Origin: an uncultured SAR86 cluster bacterium
GTDB lineage: Bacteria > Pseudomonadota > Gammaproteobacteria > Magnimaribacterales > TMED112
Assembly: GCA_902610995.1 (NCBI GenBank)
Contig: CACLXU010000001.1
Location: forward strand, 1-47,206
DNA length: 47,206 nt
Direction of reading: 5' to 3'
Each line of letters begins with the position of its first letter. Position 1 is the first letter of the stretch. A program made the translations under genes and the position numbers. The notes beneath the pieces were generated by a model. The model did not search any database, had not been told where the DNA came from, and saw nothing but the letters and a program-made list of their open reading frames with translations. Of this stretch, positions 1 to 8,847 are shown piece by piece.

Positions 1-1490
1 TAATAATTAATGAAATGCTTGATGATAAAGATTTAGAGACAGTTGTGGATGAGCTAAGACGGACTTATAAAGATAGAATTTCTTCATTAAAAAAGCTACG
101 CGCCTCTGATAAATTTGGAGTTTTGGCAAATAACTTCTTATCACAAATTGACCCACATGCTCAATATTTTTCAGAGAGAGATTTAGAAAATTGGAATTTG
201 AGAATGAATTTGAGCTTTGAAGGCATAGGAGCAGTTTTGAGTTATGAAAATGAATTTGCCAAGATTGAGGAGCTAATGCCAGGTGGCCCAGCAGCCACAT
301 CAAATCAAATAAGTGTTGGTGATAAGGTTATTGGGGTCGGACAAGGGGAAGAAGGAAGAATTATTCGAGTAGTTGGTTGGAGATTAGATGATATTGTTGA
401 CAAAATCAGAGGGGAAGAAGGTACGTTTGTACAGTTGAAAATCCAGAATAATTCTGGAACGAGCATTGTAAAGCTAAAAAGGGGTAAGGTATTGTTAGAA
501 GAAAGTGATGCCTCTTCTGAGATATTTGAAAAAGGGATACACAAACTTGGATATATTAATCTACCGTCGTTTTACAGTGATACAGAGTGTCTAAATTTAG
601 GCAATCCTTATACCTGCAAGAGTGCTGGGAATGATGTACGAAAAATTCTCATTGATTTTAATTCAAAGCAAGTTAACGGTCTTGTAATAGATTTAAGAAA
701 TAATGGGGGTGGATTTCTATATGAGGCAGATCTTTTAACAAGGCTATTTATTAATGCTGGACCAACAGTTCAGATAAAGGGCTCCAATAATGAAGTTGAT
801 GTTTATTCAACATGGAGTACAAGAAGAGCCTGGAGCAAACCAGTTGTAGTTTTAGTAAATAAATTTTCTGCATCTGCCTCAGAAATTTTTGCGGGAGCCT
901 TACAAGACTATAAAAGAGCATTAATTGTTGGCCAAGGAACTTTTGGAAAAGGCAGTGTACAGAGATTTGAAAGAACCAAAAATGGTCAGTTTAAATTTAC
1001 TGATTCTCTGTATTACAGGGTAAATGGGAAGCCAACTCAAATTTATGGAGTTACCCCTGATTTAGAGCTTCCTGCATTGCTGGATGCAGAGGAATATGGG
1101 GAACAAAAATATAAAAATGCATTGAAGCCATCATCAATCGAAAGTACGGTTTTTTATAAATTTAATAATGAATGGACCTCGACAATTATGAAAAAACATC
1201 AGGCAAGAATTACTTCTTCCGATTTTTATAATCTTTTATCTGAGATTAAATCGGAGAATGAGAGCAATGAAGAGGTCAGTCTACTTTTCAAAGAAAGAAT
1301 TCTAATTGAGAATACAAGGAAAAATAGAAATCTTGGGCTTGCAAATCTTCGAAGAGAAATTGCGGGGCAGCCTAAATTTGAGAGTTATCAGGATTTCTTA
1401 GATTTTGAAAGTGATGGCATTATGCTTGATGAAGAGATAGATCAATCATTGCAAGCTTTAATAGATATTATTGAAGATAAAAAAACATGA
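1..1490 (+). CDS. prc: Tail-specific (C-terminal processing) protease Prc, 5' end missing
   Basis: Periplasmic S41-family serine protease that degrades or trims proteins from their C-termini. The frame stays open to the left window edge (codons ATA ATT AAT GAA precede the first ATG at 15), so the N-terminus with its signal peptide lies outside. Counting from the ATG at 15, a PDZ-like region occupies about 65-155 (GGPAA, SVGDKVIGVGQG). The S41 core follows: DLRNNGGG, then SASAS with the catalytic Ser at 287, and FGKG with the catalytic Lys at 312. The 25-residue Ser-Lys spacing matches S430/K455 of E. coli Prc. GVTPDLELP and a charged helical tail resemble the Prc C-terminal domain, which separates it from the shorter CtpA type. 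The stop overlaps the xthA start by 4 bases (ATGA), so the two are probably cotranscribed. Confidence 0.93.
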   Translation, partial: IINEMLDDKDLETVVDELRRTYKDRISSLKKLRASDKFGVLANNFLSQIDPHAQYFSERDLENWNLRMNLSFEGIGAVLSYENEFAKIEELMPGGPAATSNQISVGDKVIGVGQGEEGRIIRVVGWRLDDIVDKIRGEEGTFVQLKIQNNSGTSIVKLKRGKVLLEESDASSEIFEKGIHKLGYINLPSFYSDTECLNLGNPYTCKSAGNDVRKILIDFNSKQVNGLVIDLRNNGGGFLYEADLLTRLFINAGPTVQIKGSNNEVDVYSTWSTRRAWSKPVVVLVNKFSASASEIFAGALQDYKRALIVGQGTFGKGSVQRFERTKNGQFKFTDSLYYRVNGKPTQIYGVTPDLELPALLDAEEYGEQKYKNALKPSSIESTVFYKFNNEWTSTIMKKHQARITSSDFYNLLSEIKSENESNEEVSLLFKERILIENTRKNRNLGLANLRREIAGQPKFESYQDFLDFESDGIMLDEEIDQSLQALIDIIEDKKT

Positions 1491-2299
1491 AAATAATAAC
1501 GTTCAATATTAATGGTTTGAGGGCCAGACCTCATCAGCTAGATGAACTCCAGAAAAAATATGATCCAGATATCATTGCGTTGCAGGAAATAAAAGTCAGT
1601 GATGAGGATTTCCCTGAATCTATACCACTTAACCTTGGATACAAATATCAAAATTATGGCCAAAAAGGATTCCATGGAGTAGCTATTTTTTCAAAATCGG
1701 ATCCAATGCGTACCATTAAAGGTTTAGATGGAGGTGATGATGAAGTACAAAAAAGATATATTCAATGTGACTTTAAAACAAATATAGGAGTGCTTTCAGT
1801 TTGCAACTCATACTTTCCACAGGGTGAAAATAGGAAACATCCTGACAAGTTTCCCTATAAAGAACGATACTATAAGAGAATTACCGATCATATTGGAAAC
1901 CTTGATTCTCATGTCGTTCTTACTGGAGATTTTAATATTGCACCAAATAGAAATGATATTGGCATGAACGAAGATGGTATTAAAAGATGGTTGAGAGAGG
2001 GACACACAGCTTTCCTACCAGAAGAAATCGAATGGTATGAGAGGCTTGTTAATCTTGGCTTGATAGATGAATGGCGCAAGAGAAATCCAGATAGTACAAA
2101 GTGTACTTGGTTTGACTATAGATCAAGAGGATTTGATCAAAATCCAAAAAGAGGTTTAAGAATTGACCATTTTTTAACCTCCGAAAAACTTACTGATAAG
2201 TATATCTCTTCAGAGATAGATCATGAGGTAAGGGCAATGGAAAAACCTTCTGATCACTGTCCAGTTATACTTGATATTGACGCAAATATCATAGATTAA
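1487..2299 (+). CDS. xthA: Exodeoxyribonuclease III
   Basis: AP endonuclease and 3'-5' exonuclease of base-excision repair. At 270 residues it is the length of E. coli Xth and follows it closely from the first residues (FNINGLRARPHQL at 6-18). The catalytic set is visible: E34 in LQE, Y109, D148 and N150 in GDFNIAP, D227 in LRIDHFL, and the D256-H257 pair in KPSDHCP. WFDYRS at 208-213 is also typical. The ATG overlaps the prc stop (ATGA), implying translational coupling. The 3' end overlaps the convergent DUF962 gene by 4 bases. Confidence 0.96.
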   Translation: MKIITFNINGLRARPHQLDELQKKYDPDIIALQEIKVSDEDFPESIPLNLGYKYQNYGQKGFHGVAIFSKSDPMRTIKGLDGGDDEVQKRYIQCDFKTNIGVLSVCNSYFPQGENRKHPDKFPYKERYYKRITDHIGNLDSHVVLTGDFNIAPNRNDIGMNEDGIKRWLREGHTAFLPEEIEWYERLVNLGLIDEWRKRNPDSTKCTWFDYRSRGFDQNPKRGLRIDHFLTSEKLTDKYISSEIDHEVRAMEKPSDHCPVILDIDANIID

Positions 2300-2601
2300 A
2301 AGATCTTATGCTTGCCACGTAAAATCTCAAAAAACATTATGTAATCACTGACAAGGCTATAGAAAGGATAAGTAAAAGTTGCAGGTTTATTCTTTTCAAT
2401 AAAAAAGTGACTTACCCAGGCAAAACCATAGCCAGACAAAGGAATTAATATTAGGCAGAAAACATTGAAAGTAGCTATAAACGCAAATAAAAAGAAAAAT
2501 GTAAATGAAGTACCAATAAAATGAAATAATTTAGTGTATTTATCACTATGTTCGCTTAAGTAGTATGGATAAAACTCTTTAAGTGTTGTGTACTTTTTCA
2601 T
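2296..2601 (-). CDS. Mpo1-like / DUF962 small membrane protein
   Basis: A 101-residue protein of the DUF962 (Mpo1-like) family. Recognisable signatures are YLSEHSDKYTKLFHFIGT at 14-31 and GYGFAWVSHFFIEKNKPATF at 57-76, with His18, His27 and His65 as likely metal ligands, plus two hydrophobic segments at about 31-56 and 77-92. Yeast Mpo1 of this family is an Fe(II)-dependent dioxygenase in alpha-oxidation of 2-hydroxy fatty acids; whether bacterial members do the same is not settled. It is the last gene of a minus-strand set that also carries a 2-oxoglutarate oxygenase, so lipid or surface-glycolipid modification is possible but inferred. The ATG at 2601 follows the GT2 gene by 13 bases. Confidence 0.75.
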   Translation of the reverse strand: MKKYTTLKEFYPYYLSEHSDKYTKLFHFIGTSFTFFFLFAFIATFNVFCLILIPLSGYGFAWVSHFFIEKNKPATFTYPFYSLVSDYIMFFEILRGKHKIF

Positions 2602-2614
2602 TAGCTAATTATAC

Positions 2615-3385
2615 TTAAACTCGAAAAAGATTCATAATCCGACGATAACAGAATTTAGTAAGCATTTCAGAGATCCTTACAAGCGAACCAAACCTTGGGA
2701 GATAGGTTGCTGCTATGTTTGCGGTTTCTAAATAGATAGTTCCATCATTAATCATATTTGACGACATGCTATCTTCATGTATTCGGTATTTTGCTAAAAC
2801 TTTATCAATGAAAAGAAACTTATAATCTTTCATAACTTTTAAAACCAAATCGTAATCCTGAGAATTTGGATATCTTTCGTCAAACCCACCCAAGGCATCA
2901 AAACAATCTCTTTTAATCGTTATGGTTAATAAGCCAACATTTGCCCTACCAAGTAAAATATTTGAAAACGAACCCTTTCCAAACGAGCCTTTTCCTAGTG
3001 ATTTATTTTGTTGATCGATTTTTTCAAAATCAGAGTAGATAAATTTTAGACTTTGATCTTGGTTGGCCCTTTTCATGGGTTCAGATAGTCGATTTGTAAG
3101 GAAAACATCGTCTTGATCATTGAAACACAACCATTCTCCCTTAGACGCTTTTACTGCCTTGTTGCGTGATGCTGCAAGAGAGTCCTTACTATCACCATCA
3201 ATAAAATGGTAATTATCTCTCTTAAATTTCTTAAAAATTTCAATTGAATTATCTGAAGACTCACTATCATAGAATATCACCTCGAAATCAGTGAAATCCT
3301 GTTTATCTAGGGCTTTAAATGTATCTTCAAGAAAAGGTTCACCATTTTTACAATTTATTATTATTGAAATTTTTGGTGGTGTCAT
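2615..3385 (-). CDS. Family 2 glycosyltransferase
   Basis: A 256-residue GT-A fold transferase. The N-terminus has the usual ISIIINCKNG strand (6-15), an acidic nucleotide-site motif YDSESSDNS (39-47), and NDQDD at 89-93 as the DxD-type metal/nucleotide site. GGFDERYPNSQDYDL in the second half is the common GT2 acceptor-side motif (Q/E-D-Y-D). There is no membrane domain, so it is probably cytoplasmic or peripheral. Donor and acceptor sugars cannot be read from sequence. It lies 5 bases after the oxygenase gene and 13 before DUF962, all on the same strand, implying one transcript. Confidence 0.88.
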   Translation of the reverse strand: MTPPKISIIINCKNGEPFLEDTFKALDKQDFTDFEVIFYDSESSDNSIEIFKKFKRDNYHFIDGDSKDSLAASRNKAVKASKGEWLCFNDQDDVFLTNRLSEPMKRANQDQSLKFIYSDFEKIDQQNKSLGKGSFGKGSFSNILLGRANVGLLTITIKRDCFDALGGFDERYPNSQDYDLVLKVMKDYKFLFIDKVLAKYRIHEDSMSSNMINDGTIYLETANIAATYLPRFGSLVRISEMLTKFCYRRIMNLFRV

Positions 3386-3390
3386 ATTTT

Positions 3391-4230
3391 TTAAAGATAA
3401 ATATTGAATTCAGTTTTCATGGTATGGTCGTACTTTTCCATGAACCTATTTTTTCCAGATAGTTGAGTAAAGCCACCATAAATAAAGAACCTATTCTCGC
3501 TTGATGTCATTTTACTAACAGAATGAAAGGAGTAATTATCATTCTTGAAAATAATTAATTTCCCTGGCTCGGGCGAAATTTTTTCTATAAGTTCGCAATC
3601 ATCTTGATTTGGCCTTCCACTTTGTGAATCAACATTATCTTTTAATTTCCAGGTTACAAATTCTCCTCCCTCCTCTGCGGAGTCCTTGAGTGAATTAAGA
3701 TATATCAAAAAAACAAATTTTCTGTTGTTGCTATCTCTATGAATTTCTCTTGTATAGCCTTTAGATGCAATTGAAAAATCTATAAGCAATTCTAGACTTG
3801 TTTTGTTTTCAAAGATTGAGGAGTACAAAGATAAGAAATGTCTACTTAGGTAAAGGTAGCACTTATAGATAATGGCTCCAATAAGAGTTTTTATTCCTGC
3901 AATTTTTACTTTCTGGTTTAGGTTTGAGCTAAATTTTCTCTTTTTGGAGTAGAGCTTGATGCACTTGAACTCTTCATCTTTCTCATCAAAAAGACCTGAA
4001 ACGTAATCTAAGAAATCCTGGCTATTTAGCTTTTCATTTAACTTTTTCCATGATGGTTTTTTTTTGCAAAGGTCATGCCAGTCTAGAGATGTATTTGGAA
4101 TAAAGTTTCTGCCACCATGAATTACATCTCCTCCTGAAATATGATTATCAAAAAAGTCTTTTCCTTCATTTACAAGATTGTTGCAGAATTGCTTATCTAA
4201 ATAATTTTTTTGTGCTCTATATTTAATCAC
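3391..4230 (-). CDS. 2-oxoglutarate/Fe(II)-dependent oxygenase (prolyl 4-hydroxylase-like)
   Basis: A 279-residue protein whose C-terminal half carries the double-stranded beta-helix oxygenase signature. HRD at 164-166 supplies the first His and Asp of the iron triad. His236 (NYSFHSVSK) is the distal His, and Arg247 (SENRFFIYGGF) is in place for the 2-oxoglutarate carboxylate. EEGGEFVTW (186-194) and SPEPGKLIIF (219-228) are typical of the 2OG-FeII_Oxy_3 group. The N-terminal 140 residues are not recognisable. The substrate is unknown; proteins of this group hydroxylate peptides, sugars or small molecules, and the neighbouring glycosyltransferase-like genes suggest a surface molecule. The coding strand has an A9 run at 4065-4057 (Lys56-58), a potential slippage site. 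Confidence 0.8.
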   Translation of the reverse strand: MIKYRAQKNYLDKQFCNNLVNEGKDFFDNHISGGDVIHGGRNFIPNTSLDWHDLCKKKPSWKKLNEKLNSQDFLDYVSGLFDEKDEEFKCIKLYSKKRKFSSNLNQKVKIAGIKTLIGAIIYKCYLYLSRHFLSLYSSIFENKTSLELLIDFSIASKGYTREIHRDSNNRKFVFLIYLNSLKDSAEEGGEFVTWKLKDNVDSQSGRPNQDDCELIEKISPEPGKLIIFKNDNYSFHSVSKMTSSENRFFIYGGFTQLSGKNRFMEKYDHTMKTEFNIYL

Positions 4231-4252
4231 AACTGAAATTCTATCAAAAAAA

Positions 4253-5884
4253 CTACTTATAAAAAAAATCTATACCTTGATTTATGCTGCTATTGAAATA
4301 ATCAGCTTGAATAGATTCTTGTGCATCTAAAGCACTGAATTTATCTTCTTTAATTTTATTAATGAGTTCAATTGTATCTGTAAATATTGGTAGGGGGTGT
4401 TTTTGTCCCTTTGCAAATAGTGATGTTTCATATTGATCATATTCATTTTTATATAAAATAGTTTTAAATCCCATTGCTGCCGCTTCCAAAGCCGCGATAC
4501 TGGCAACTGAAATAATAATTGATCCCTTCGGCAAGTCTTCAATTTTTTTGTCGATTAGTTCAACCCCATTGAGTTTTTTTGATTGTTTGAAATAAGGATG
4601 TAGTTTTGCATAAATTTTAAAATGCTTTGATAAATTATTAGCTTTCAAATCAGAGATGGTTCTTTGCAGCGACTTAAAGGATTCATTATCGCCTGGCATT
4701 ATAAAGATAACCTCATTAATTAATTTTGACTTTGAAGTTTTGTTTTCTGCTCTATAAGTCCATTTATACCTAAGGTTTGGGCCCATTGAAACTTGAATGT
4801 CTAAATTATTTTTCTTAAATCTCTCCAAAGCTTTATTTCCAGTAACAACTATACTTTTTGGGCAAAGGCCATTTTCAGCTTCTTGTTTAGAGGGGATGAT
4901 ATTAAATTCATTTTGTTTAATTGGTCGTGATACATAGCCACACGTATCAATCTCTTCATATTCATTTGCAGCAATCAGGATAGCTTTTTCTGAAGATTGA
5001 TTTTCCCATGACAGAATTAGTTTTTTCGGAGGCCCCAGATCCTTAAAAATCTTGCTTAGACCTAGAAGATTCAAGTGTGCTTCAAGGGACAGAGTGTTAA
5101 ATGACGAATTTAATAGATGTCCTCTAATCAATAAATCATTTATGTTTTTAGTTGTAATTTTTTTGGCGAAATCTTTTTCGAATGAATGGTGAGATAAACT
5201 TTTAAAAACATCATTTACGCTCAAATAATGCTCTCTGAATATAAACTTATTTTTAAGGGCTTTTAGCTCTCTTGATGTATTAAAGATTCCAGATAGGCCG
5301 ACATCAATAATTACAGGCATAAAAATCGCTTTTGACTCAGGCAAATCAGTAATGCTGCCAAAATAGTTATTCTCGACTACCTTCCCTTGGAAAACATAAG
5401 AAGTAAATAATGCATAGATTTTATTTGGTTTTATTTTTTTATGAAAAGTGGATCTAATAAGAAATATCTGAACCAATTTAAGGCCTGTAAATTTTATTAA
5501 ACGCATCAAATCTTTTAGAAGCTTAAGCCTTGTATTCACTACGGAATATTCAAGAATCGAGTTTGGATGGCTGGCTTGTAATTCCTTAAAAGCACCTTCT
5601 AACTCTTTATTGATTTCTATGTACTCGACTTGGTGACCTTGCGCTATTAATTCTTGAATAGATGCTAGCAAACAATAATCATAGTAGATTCTTGATTGAT
5701 AATTGCTTCTACTTAGAGTTGATGACAACTGAAGAAACTTTATCTTTTTGTGAGCTAAAGAGAATCTATCAATTTCTTTAGTAAATTGATCTTCAAGATG
5801 GAAAAGTTTTTCAGTAATAAATCTATTTATTTCCTGATATGAAAAAGCCTTTCCATTTTTGGTAATCCTTGCATTGACCTTCAT
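4253..5884 (-). CDS. Putative surface-carbohydrate biosynthesis protein, GT-B-like C-terminus
   Basis: A 543-residue protein with no signal peptide that I cannot assign firmly. The middle (SWENQSSEKAIL, then GYVSRPIK, IIPSKQEAEN, then GPNLRYKW) and the C-terminal part (IFIMPGD, KIYAKLHPYF, SVASIAALEAAAMGF) follow the pattern of bacterial surface carbohydrate biosynthesis proteins and GT-B enzymes such as capsule or CDP-glycerol-type transferases. In those, a K-x-H-P motif and a glycine/alanine-rich helix line the nucleotide-sugar site. The N-terminal 280 residues are Lys-rich and anonymous. It is the first gene of the 5884-2296 set and is transcribed away from the FkbM gene, 53 bases apart. 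A glycan transferase is the best guess, without known substrate. Confidence 0.6.
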   Translation of the reverse strand: MKVNARITKNGKAFSYQEINRFITEKLFHLEDQFTKEIDRFSLAHKKIKFLQLSSTLSRSNYQSRIYYDYCLLASIQELIAQGHQVEYIEINKELEGAFKELQASHPNSILEYSVVNTRLKLLKDLMRLIKFTGLKLVQIFLIRSTFHKKIKPNKIYALFTSYVFQGKVVENNYFGSITDLPESKAIFMPVIIDVGLSGIFNTSRELKALKNKFIFREHYLSVNDVFKSLSHHSFEKDFAKKITTKNINDLLIRGHLLNSSFNTLSLEAHLNLLGLSKIFKDLGPPKKLILSWENQSSEKAILIAANEYEEIDTCGYVSRPIKQNEFNIIPSKQEAENGLCPKSIVVTGNKALERFKKNNLDIQVSMGPNLRYKWTYRAENKTSKSKLINEVIFIMPGDNESFKSLQRTISDLKANNLSKHFKIYAKLHPYFKQSKKLNGVELIDKKIEDLPKGSIIISVASIAALEAAAMGFKTILYKNEYDQYETSLFAKGQKHPLPIFTDTIELINKIKEDKFSALDAQESIQADYFNSSINQGIDFFYK

Positions 5885-5925
5885 AAGCTGACAATAAACT
5901 AAAGTATGATTATGAGCAAATAAGT

Positions 5926-5931
5926 TATAAT
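5926..5931 (+). promoter_or_regulatory. Candidate -10 box just upstream of the FkbM start
   Basis: A perfect TATAAT lies 6 bases before the ATG at 5938. Transcription from it would begin at or next to the start codon, and no Shine-Dalgarno is visible, so the mRNA may be leaderless. No convincing -35 element is seen, and such hexamers are common by chance at this AT content. Confidence 0.3.
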
Positions 5932-5937
5932 CCCAGA

Positions 5938-6894
5938 ATGATTCTAATTGATGTAGGAGCTGCAGGAGAAATATTGCCTAGATTTTCAGGCATTAAAAAT
6001 AAAACTACTGTAGCTTTTGAACCCGATCCTGAAGCATTTATGGATCTACAGAAAAAATATTCTTCCCAAAATTACATCATTATTAATGATGCACTCTCAT
6101 CGAAGGAACAAGAATTAGAAATAAACTTTACAAAAAAAGGTGAATGCTCATCAATTTATAAACCTAATACTCAGCTTTTAAAAAAATTTCCTTTTTCAGA
6201 GAGATTTGATGTTAAGACAAAGGAAAAAATTAAAACAAAAACCCTTGATAATGTCCTCAAAATGAAGGGATTGATGCATCCAAACTACATGAAACTAGAT
6301 ATCCAAGGAGCTGAATTAGAAGCTTTAAAAGGATCTATAGAGTCTCTAAAGAGTATTTGTTGCATTGAGCTGGAAATTGAGTTTGCCGAACTGTATGAAA
6401 ATCAACCTCTTTTCAGTGAAACAGAACTATTTCTTCGTAAAAATGGATTTGAGATATGGGATATAAGAAGAGTCTACCAAAAAGATAAAAGTTCACTTTT
6501 TCATGGGTCTAAAAAGGGGCGCCTGGTATCGGGAGATGCATTATTTTTTAAAAATCCCAGCAAGCTACATGCCGATCTAAAAAACCTGAAAGAAACTGAC
6601 TGGAAAAAAATAATTTTAGACTCAGCAGAAATCGCAAAAGTTTATGGTTACTCTGACTATGTTGTTGATTTAATTAATTCAGTGCCCTCTTACAGAAATA
6701 AAAATGTTGTAAGCCAAAAATTAGAGTTCAAAAAGAAAGATAGGCTTACAACTGATAGCATGTTTAGCAAACTTCGTTATAAATTTAGCAAATTTTTATC
6801 AAAAAACCTTTTTTCATTAGCGCAAAAAATTGACCCGTATGACTCAGGCTTTAAAACAGGTGACTCTAGCCTAGGAAACAAAAAAATAAAATAG
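5938..6894 (+). CDS. FkbM-family methyltransferase
   Basis: S-adenosylmethionine-dependent methyltransferase of 318 residues. The AdoMet-binding motif I is LIDVGAAGE (3-11), the acidic ribose-binding residue is E28 in AFEPD, and the FkbM hallmark KLDIQGAELEALKG spans 119-132. The catalytic core ends near residue 205. A Lys-rich tail of about 110 residues follows with no recognised domain, which is long for the family. Members O-methylate sugars or polyketides; the glycan-type neighbours favour a sugar substrate, by inference. The ATG was chosen because upstream in-frame codons lack a better start. Its 3' end nearly touches the convergent acyltransferase stop (2 bases apart). Confidence 0.82.
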   Translation: MILIDVGAAGEILPRFSGIKNKTTVAFEPDPEAFMDLQKKYSSQNYIIINDALSSKEQELEINFTKKGECSSIYKPNTQLLKKFPFSERFDVKTKEKIKTKTLDNVLKMKGLMHPNYMKLDIQGAELEALKGSIESLKSICCIELEIEFAELYENQPLFSETELFLRKNGFEIWDIRRVYQKDKSSLFHGSKKGRLVSGDALFFKNPSKLHADLKNLKETDWKKIILDSAEIAKVYGYSDYVVDLINSVPSYRNKNVVSQKLEFKKKDRLTTDSMFSKLRYKFSKFLSKNLFSLAQKIDPYDSGFKTGDSSLGNKKIK

Positions 6895-6896
6895 AG

Positions 6897-8768
6897 TTAC
6901 TTAAAAATATGCCTGGCATAAGTACTTGACCCTCTCTCAGTCAAATGACCGTAATCCCAAAAAAGCAATTCATTATTTCCTTCAGGATCCATGCCAAGGC
7001 AAGCTGAGTTAAAGCAGTACTCATCTAAAATTGAAATGAATTGTATATTCTCATTATCAATTTCATCTATAGAATCTTTAATTAATACATCTGAAACAAC
7101 TTGCTTTTCCAAATGAGTTTGAATAAACCCTGAATTCTTTTTTATATCTTGAATAGAGATAGCATTAAATACCAAATATTTTGGAAGGGAATTAAACCAT
7201 TGCGGAGTATTCCCAACAACTATTATTTTTGCATCTTCTCGACTGGTAGAGATCTGTTGAAGTGTATCTTTGAACGATTCGATATAATCCCCATAACCAT
7301 GTCTAACCCAATTAGCATGCAGAATTATTAGTTTATATTTATTTTCTTTTATTGAAGTGAAAATTTGATCGTTCAAGAACGCACAAACATTATTATCAGA
7401 AAGGCTTATATCTAATATGGGAGGACAGCCTGACGAAGTCAGCTGTGTAATTGGTTGGATTTCATTTAAACCATGGAAAAGAGCGGCGGCATGAGAATCT
7501 CCCCATAAAAGCGTTTCTCCAGAAAAACATGAACTATCAAAACTTTGAATCGAATCATCCTCTTCCAGAAAGCATGCTCCGGTTCTTAGCTGTTGGTTAA
7601 ATTTGTCGAGATTTTTGATTCTTAATATTTCCTGTTCTTGTTTGCTTAACCTTTCATCAAATCCATTATTGAAATGGCCCAAAAGTCCTATTGATACGAG
7701 AAAAACGCTGCCAAGTGCTGCAAATTTAAAAATAAATCTCCTATCTATAATCTTCTTATCACGAAACTTTCTTTCAAAAAACCTCCAAGATATGTAAGAG
7801 ATGATTATAGAGATTGTAAAAATAATCACTGTTTGTATGAAATTCAATTCTTGGAACTGAGCATATTTTGTGAATGAAATGATTGGAAAATGCCAAAGAT
7901 AGAGGCTATAGGAAATTAATCCAATCGATACTAGTGGTTTGAATGAAAGAATCTTATAAATTTTAGTCTTTTGGTTACAAAAGACTATGACTAAAAACGT
8001 ACCAAGTACTGGTATTAATGTCCATAAGGAGGGGTGGTCGAGGTTCTGATCGAATAAAATTAAGGAAATCAAAAGAAGTGAAAAGCCAATTGCAGATCCT
8101 AGTTCTGAGATAATTTTTGACCCTAAAACTTTTTTTTCATTCAACAGAATTGCTGCATATATTCCAATTATAAGCTCCCACGCTCGAGAAATTATAAGAT
8201 AAAACTTCCAGCTTGATGGTTCGACCTCCAGTAAAAAAAGTGATAAAAAACTACTGAAAAAAAATAGACTGATTACAACAACAAAAAAATTAAAGCTTAT
8301 TTTGAGACACAACAAAATTAAAATTGGAAAGAAAAGATAGAATTGCTCTTCAACTGATAAGCTCCATGTATGCAGTAATGGCTGCAGATCTGCTGGTGGA
8401 GAGAAATAAGGATTAGTCAGCCAAAAATAAATATTTGATAAAAAAATTGATGAGGAAAATATGCTTTGAGACAATGATTTAAAATCAGGCGGTAATAGCA
8501 AAAACCAACCAAAAATCGCGGTTGTCAAAGTCACCAGAAATAATACAGGAAATATTCTTCTTACTCTTCTTTCATAAAAATTTATCAAGGAAAAAGATTC
8601 ATCTTCAATTTCTTTGATAATTAATGTTGCTATGAGGTAGCCACTTATAACAAAAAAAATATCTACGCCTATATAGCCGCCATCAAAAATTGACCATCCA
8701 AGATGAAAAAAAACAACTGGTAAAACGGCTAATGCTCGGAGGCCATCGATTTCTGGTCTATAATTCAT
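6897..8768 (-). CDS. Membrane O-acyltransferase with SGNH domain (OafA-like)
   Basis: A 623-residue inner-membrane acyltransferase-3 protein that probably O-acetylates a cell-surface sugar. It opens with the family signature YRPEIDGLRALAVLPV (3-18) and the likely catalytic His22 in VFFHLGW. About ten hydrophobic segments run to roughly residue 370. RRVRRIFPVLF and LLHTWSLSVEEQFYLFFPI are standard internal motifs. The periplasmic C-terminal SGNH hydrolase-like domain has GDSH at 423-426 and a D605-x-x-H608 pair, completing a Ser-His-Asp triad. It is a full paralogue of the gene at 11435-13381, so the pair may acylate different positions or sugars. It diverges from the DUF305 gene across 79 bases. 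Confidence 0.9.
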   Translation of the reverse strand: MNYRPEIDGLRALAVLPVVFFHLGWSIFDGGYIGVDIFFVISGYLIATLIIKEIEDESFSLINFYERRVRRIFPVLFLVTLTTAIFGWFLLLPPDFKSLSQSIFSSSIFLSNIYFWLTNPYFSPPADLQPLLHTWSLSVEEQFYLFFPILILLCLKISFNFFVVVISLFFFSSFLSLFLLEVEPSSWKFYLIISRAWELIIGIYAAILLNEKKVLGSKIISELGSAIGFSLLLISLILFDQNLDHPSLWTLIPVLGTFLVIVFCNQKTKIYKILSFKPLVSIGLISYSLYLWHFPIISFTKYAQFQELNFIQTVIIFTISIIISYISWRFFERKFRDKKIIDRRFIFKFAALGSVFLVSIGLLGHFNNGFDERLSKQEQEILRIKNLDKFNQQLRTGACFLEEDDSIQSFDSSCFSGETLLWGDSHAAALFHGLNEIQPITQLTSSGCPPILDISLSDNNVCAFLNDQIFTSIKENKYKLIILHANWVRHGYGDYIESFKDTLQQISTSREDAKIIVVGNTPQWFNSLPKYLVFNAISIQDIKKNSGFIQTHLEKQVVSDVLIKDSIDEIDNENIQFISILDEYCFNSACLGMDPEGNNELLFWDYGHLTERGSSTYARHIFK

Positions 8769-8847
8769 ATATAGAGTATGAGTTTAATTTAAATCCACAT
8801 TAAATGATTGTATTTTTTTTAGTGGTGAAGTTTGAAGAGGAAAAATT

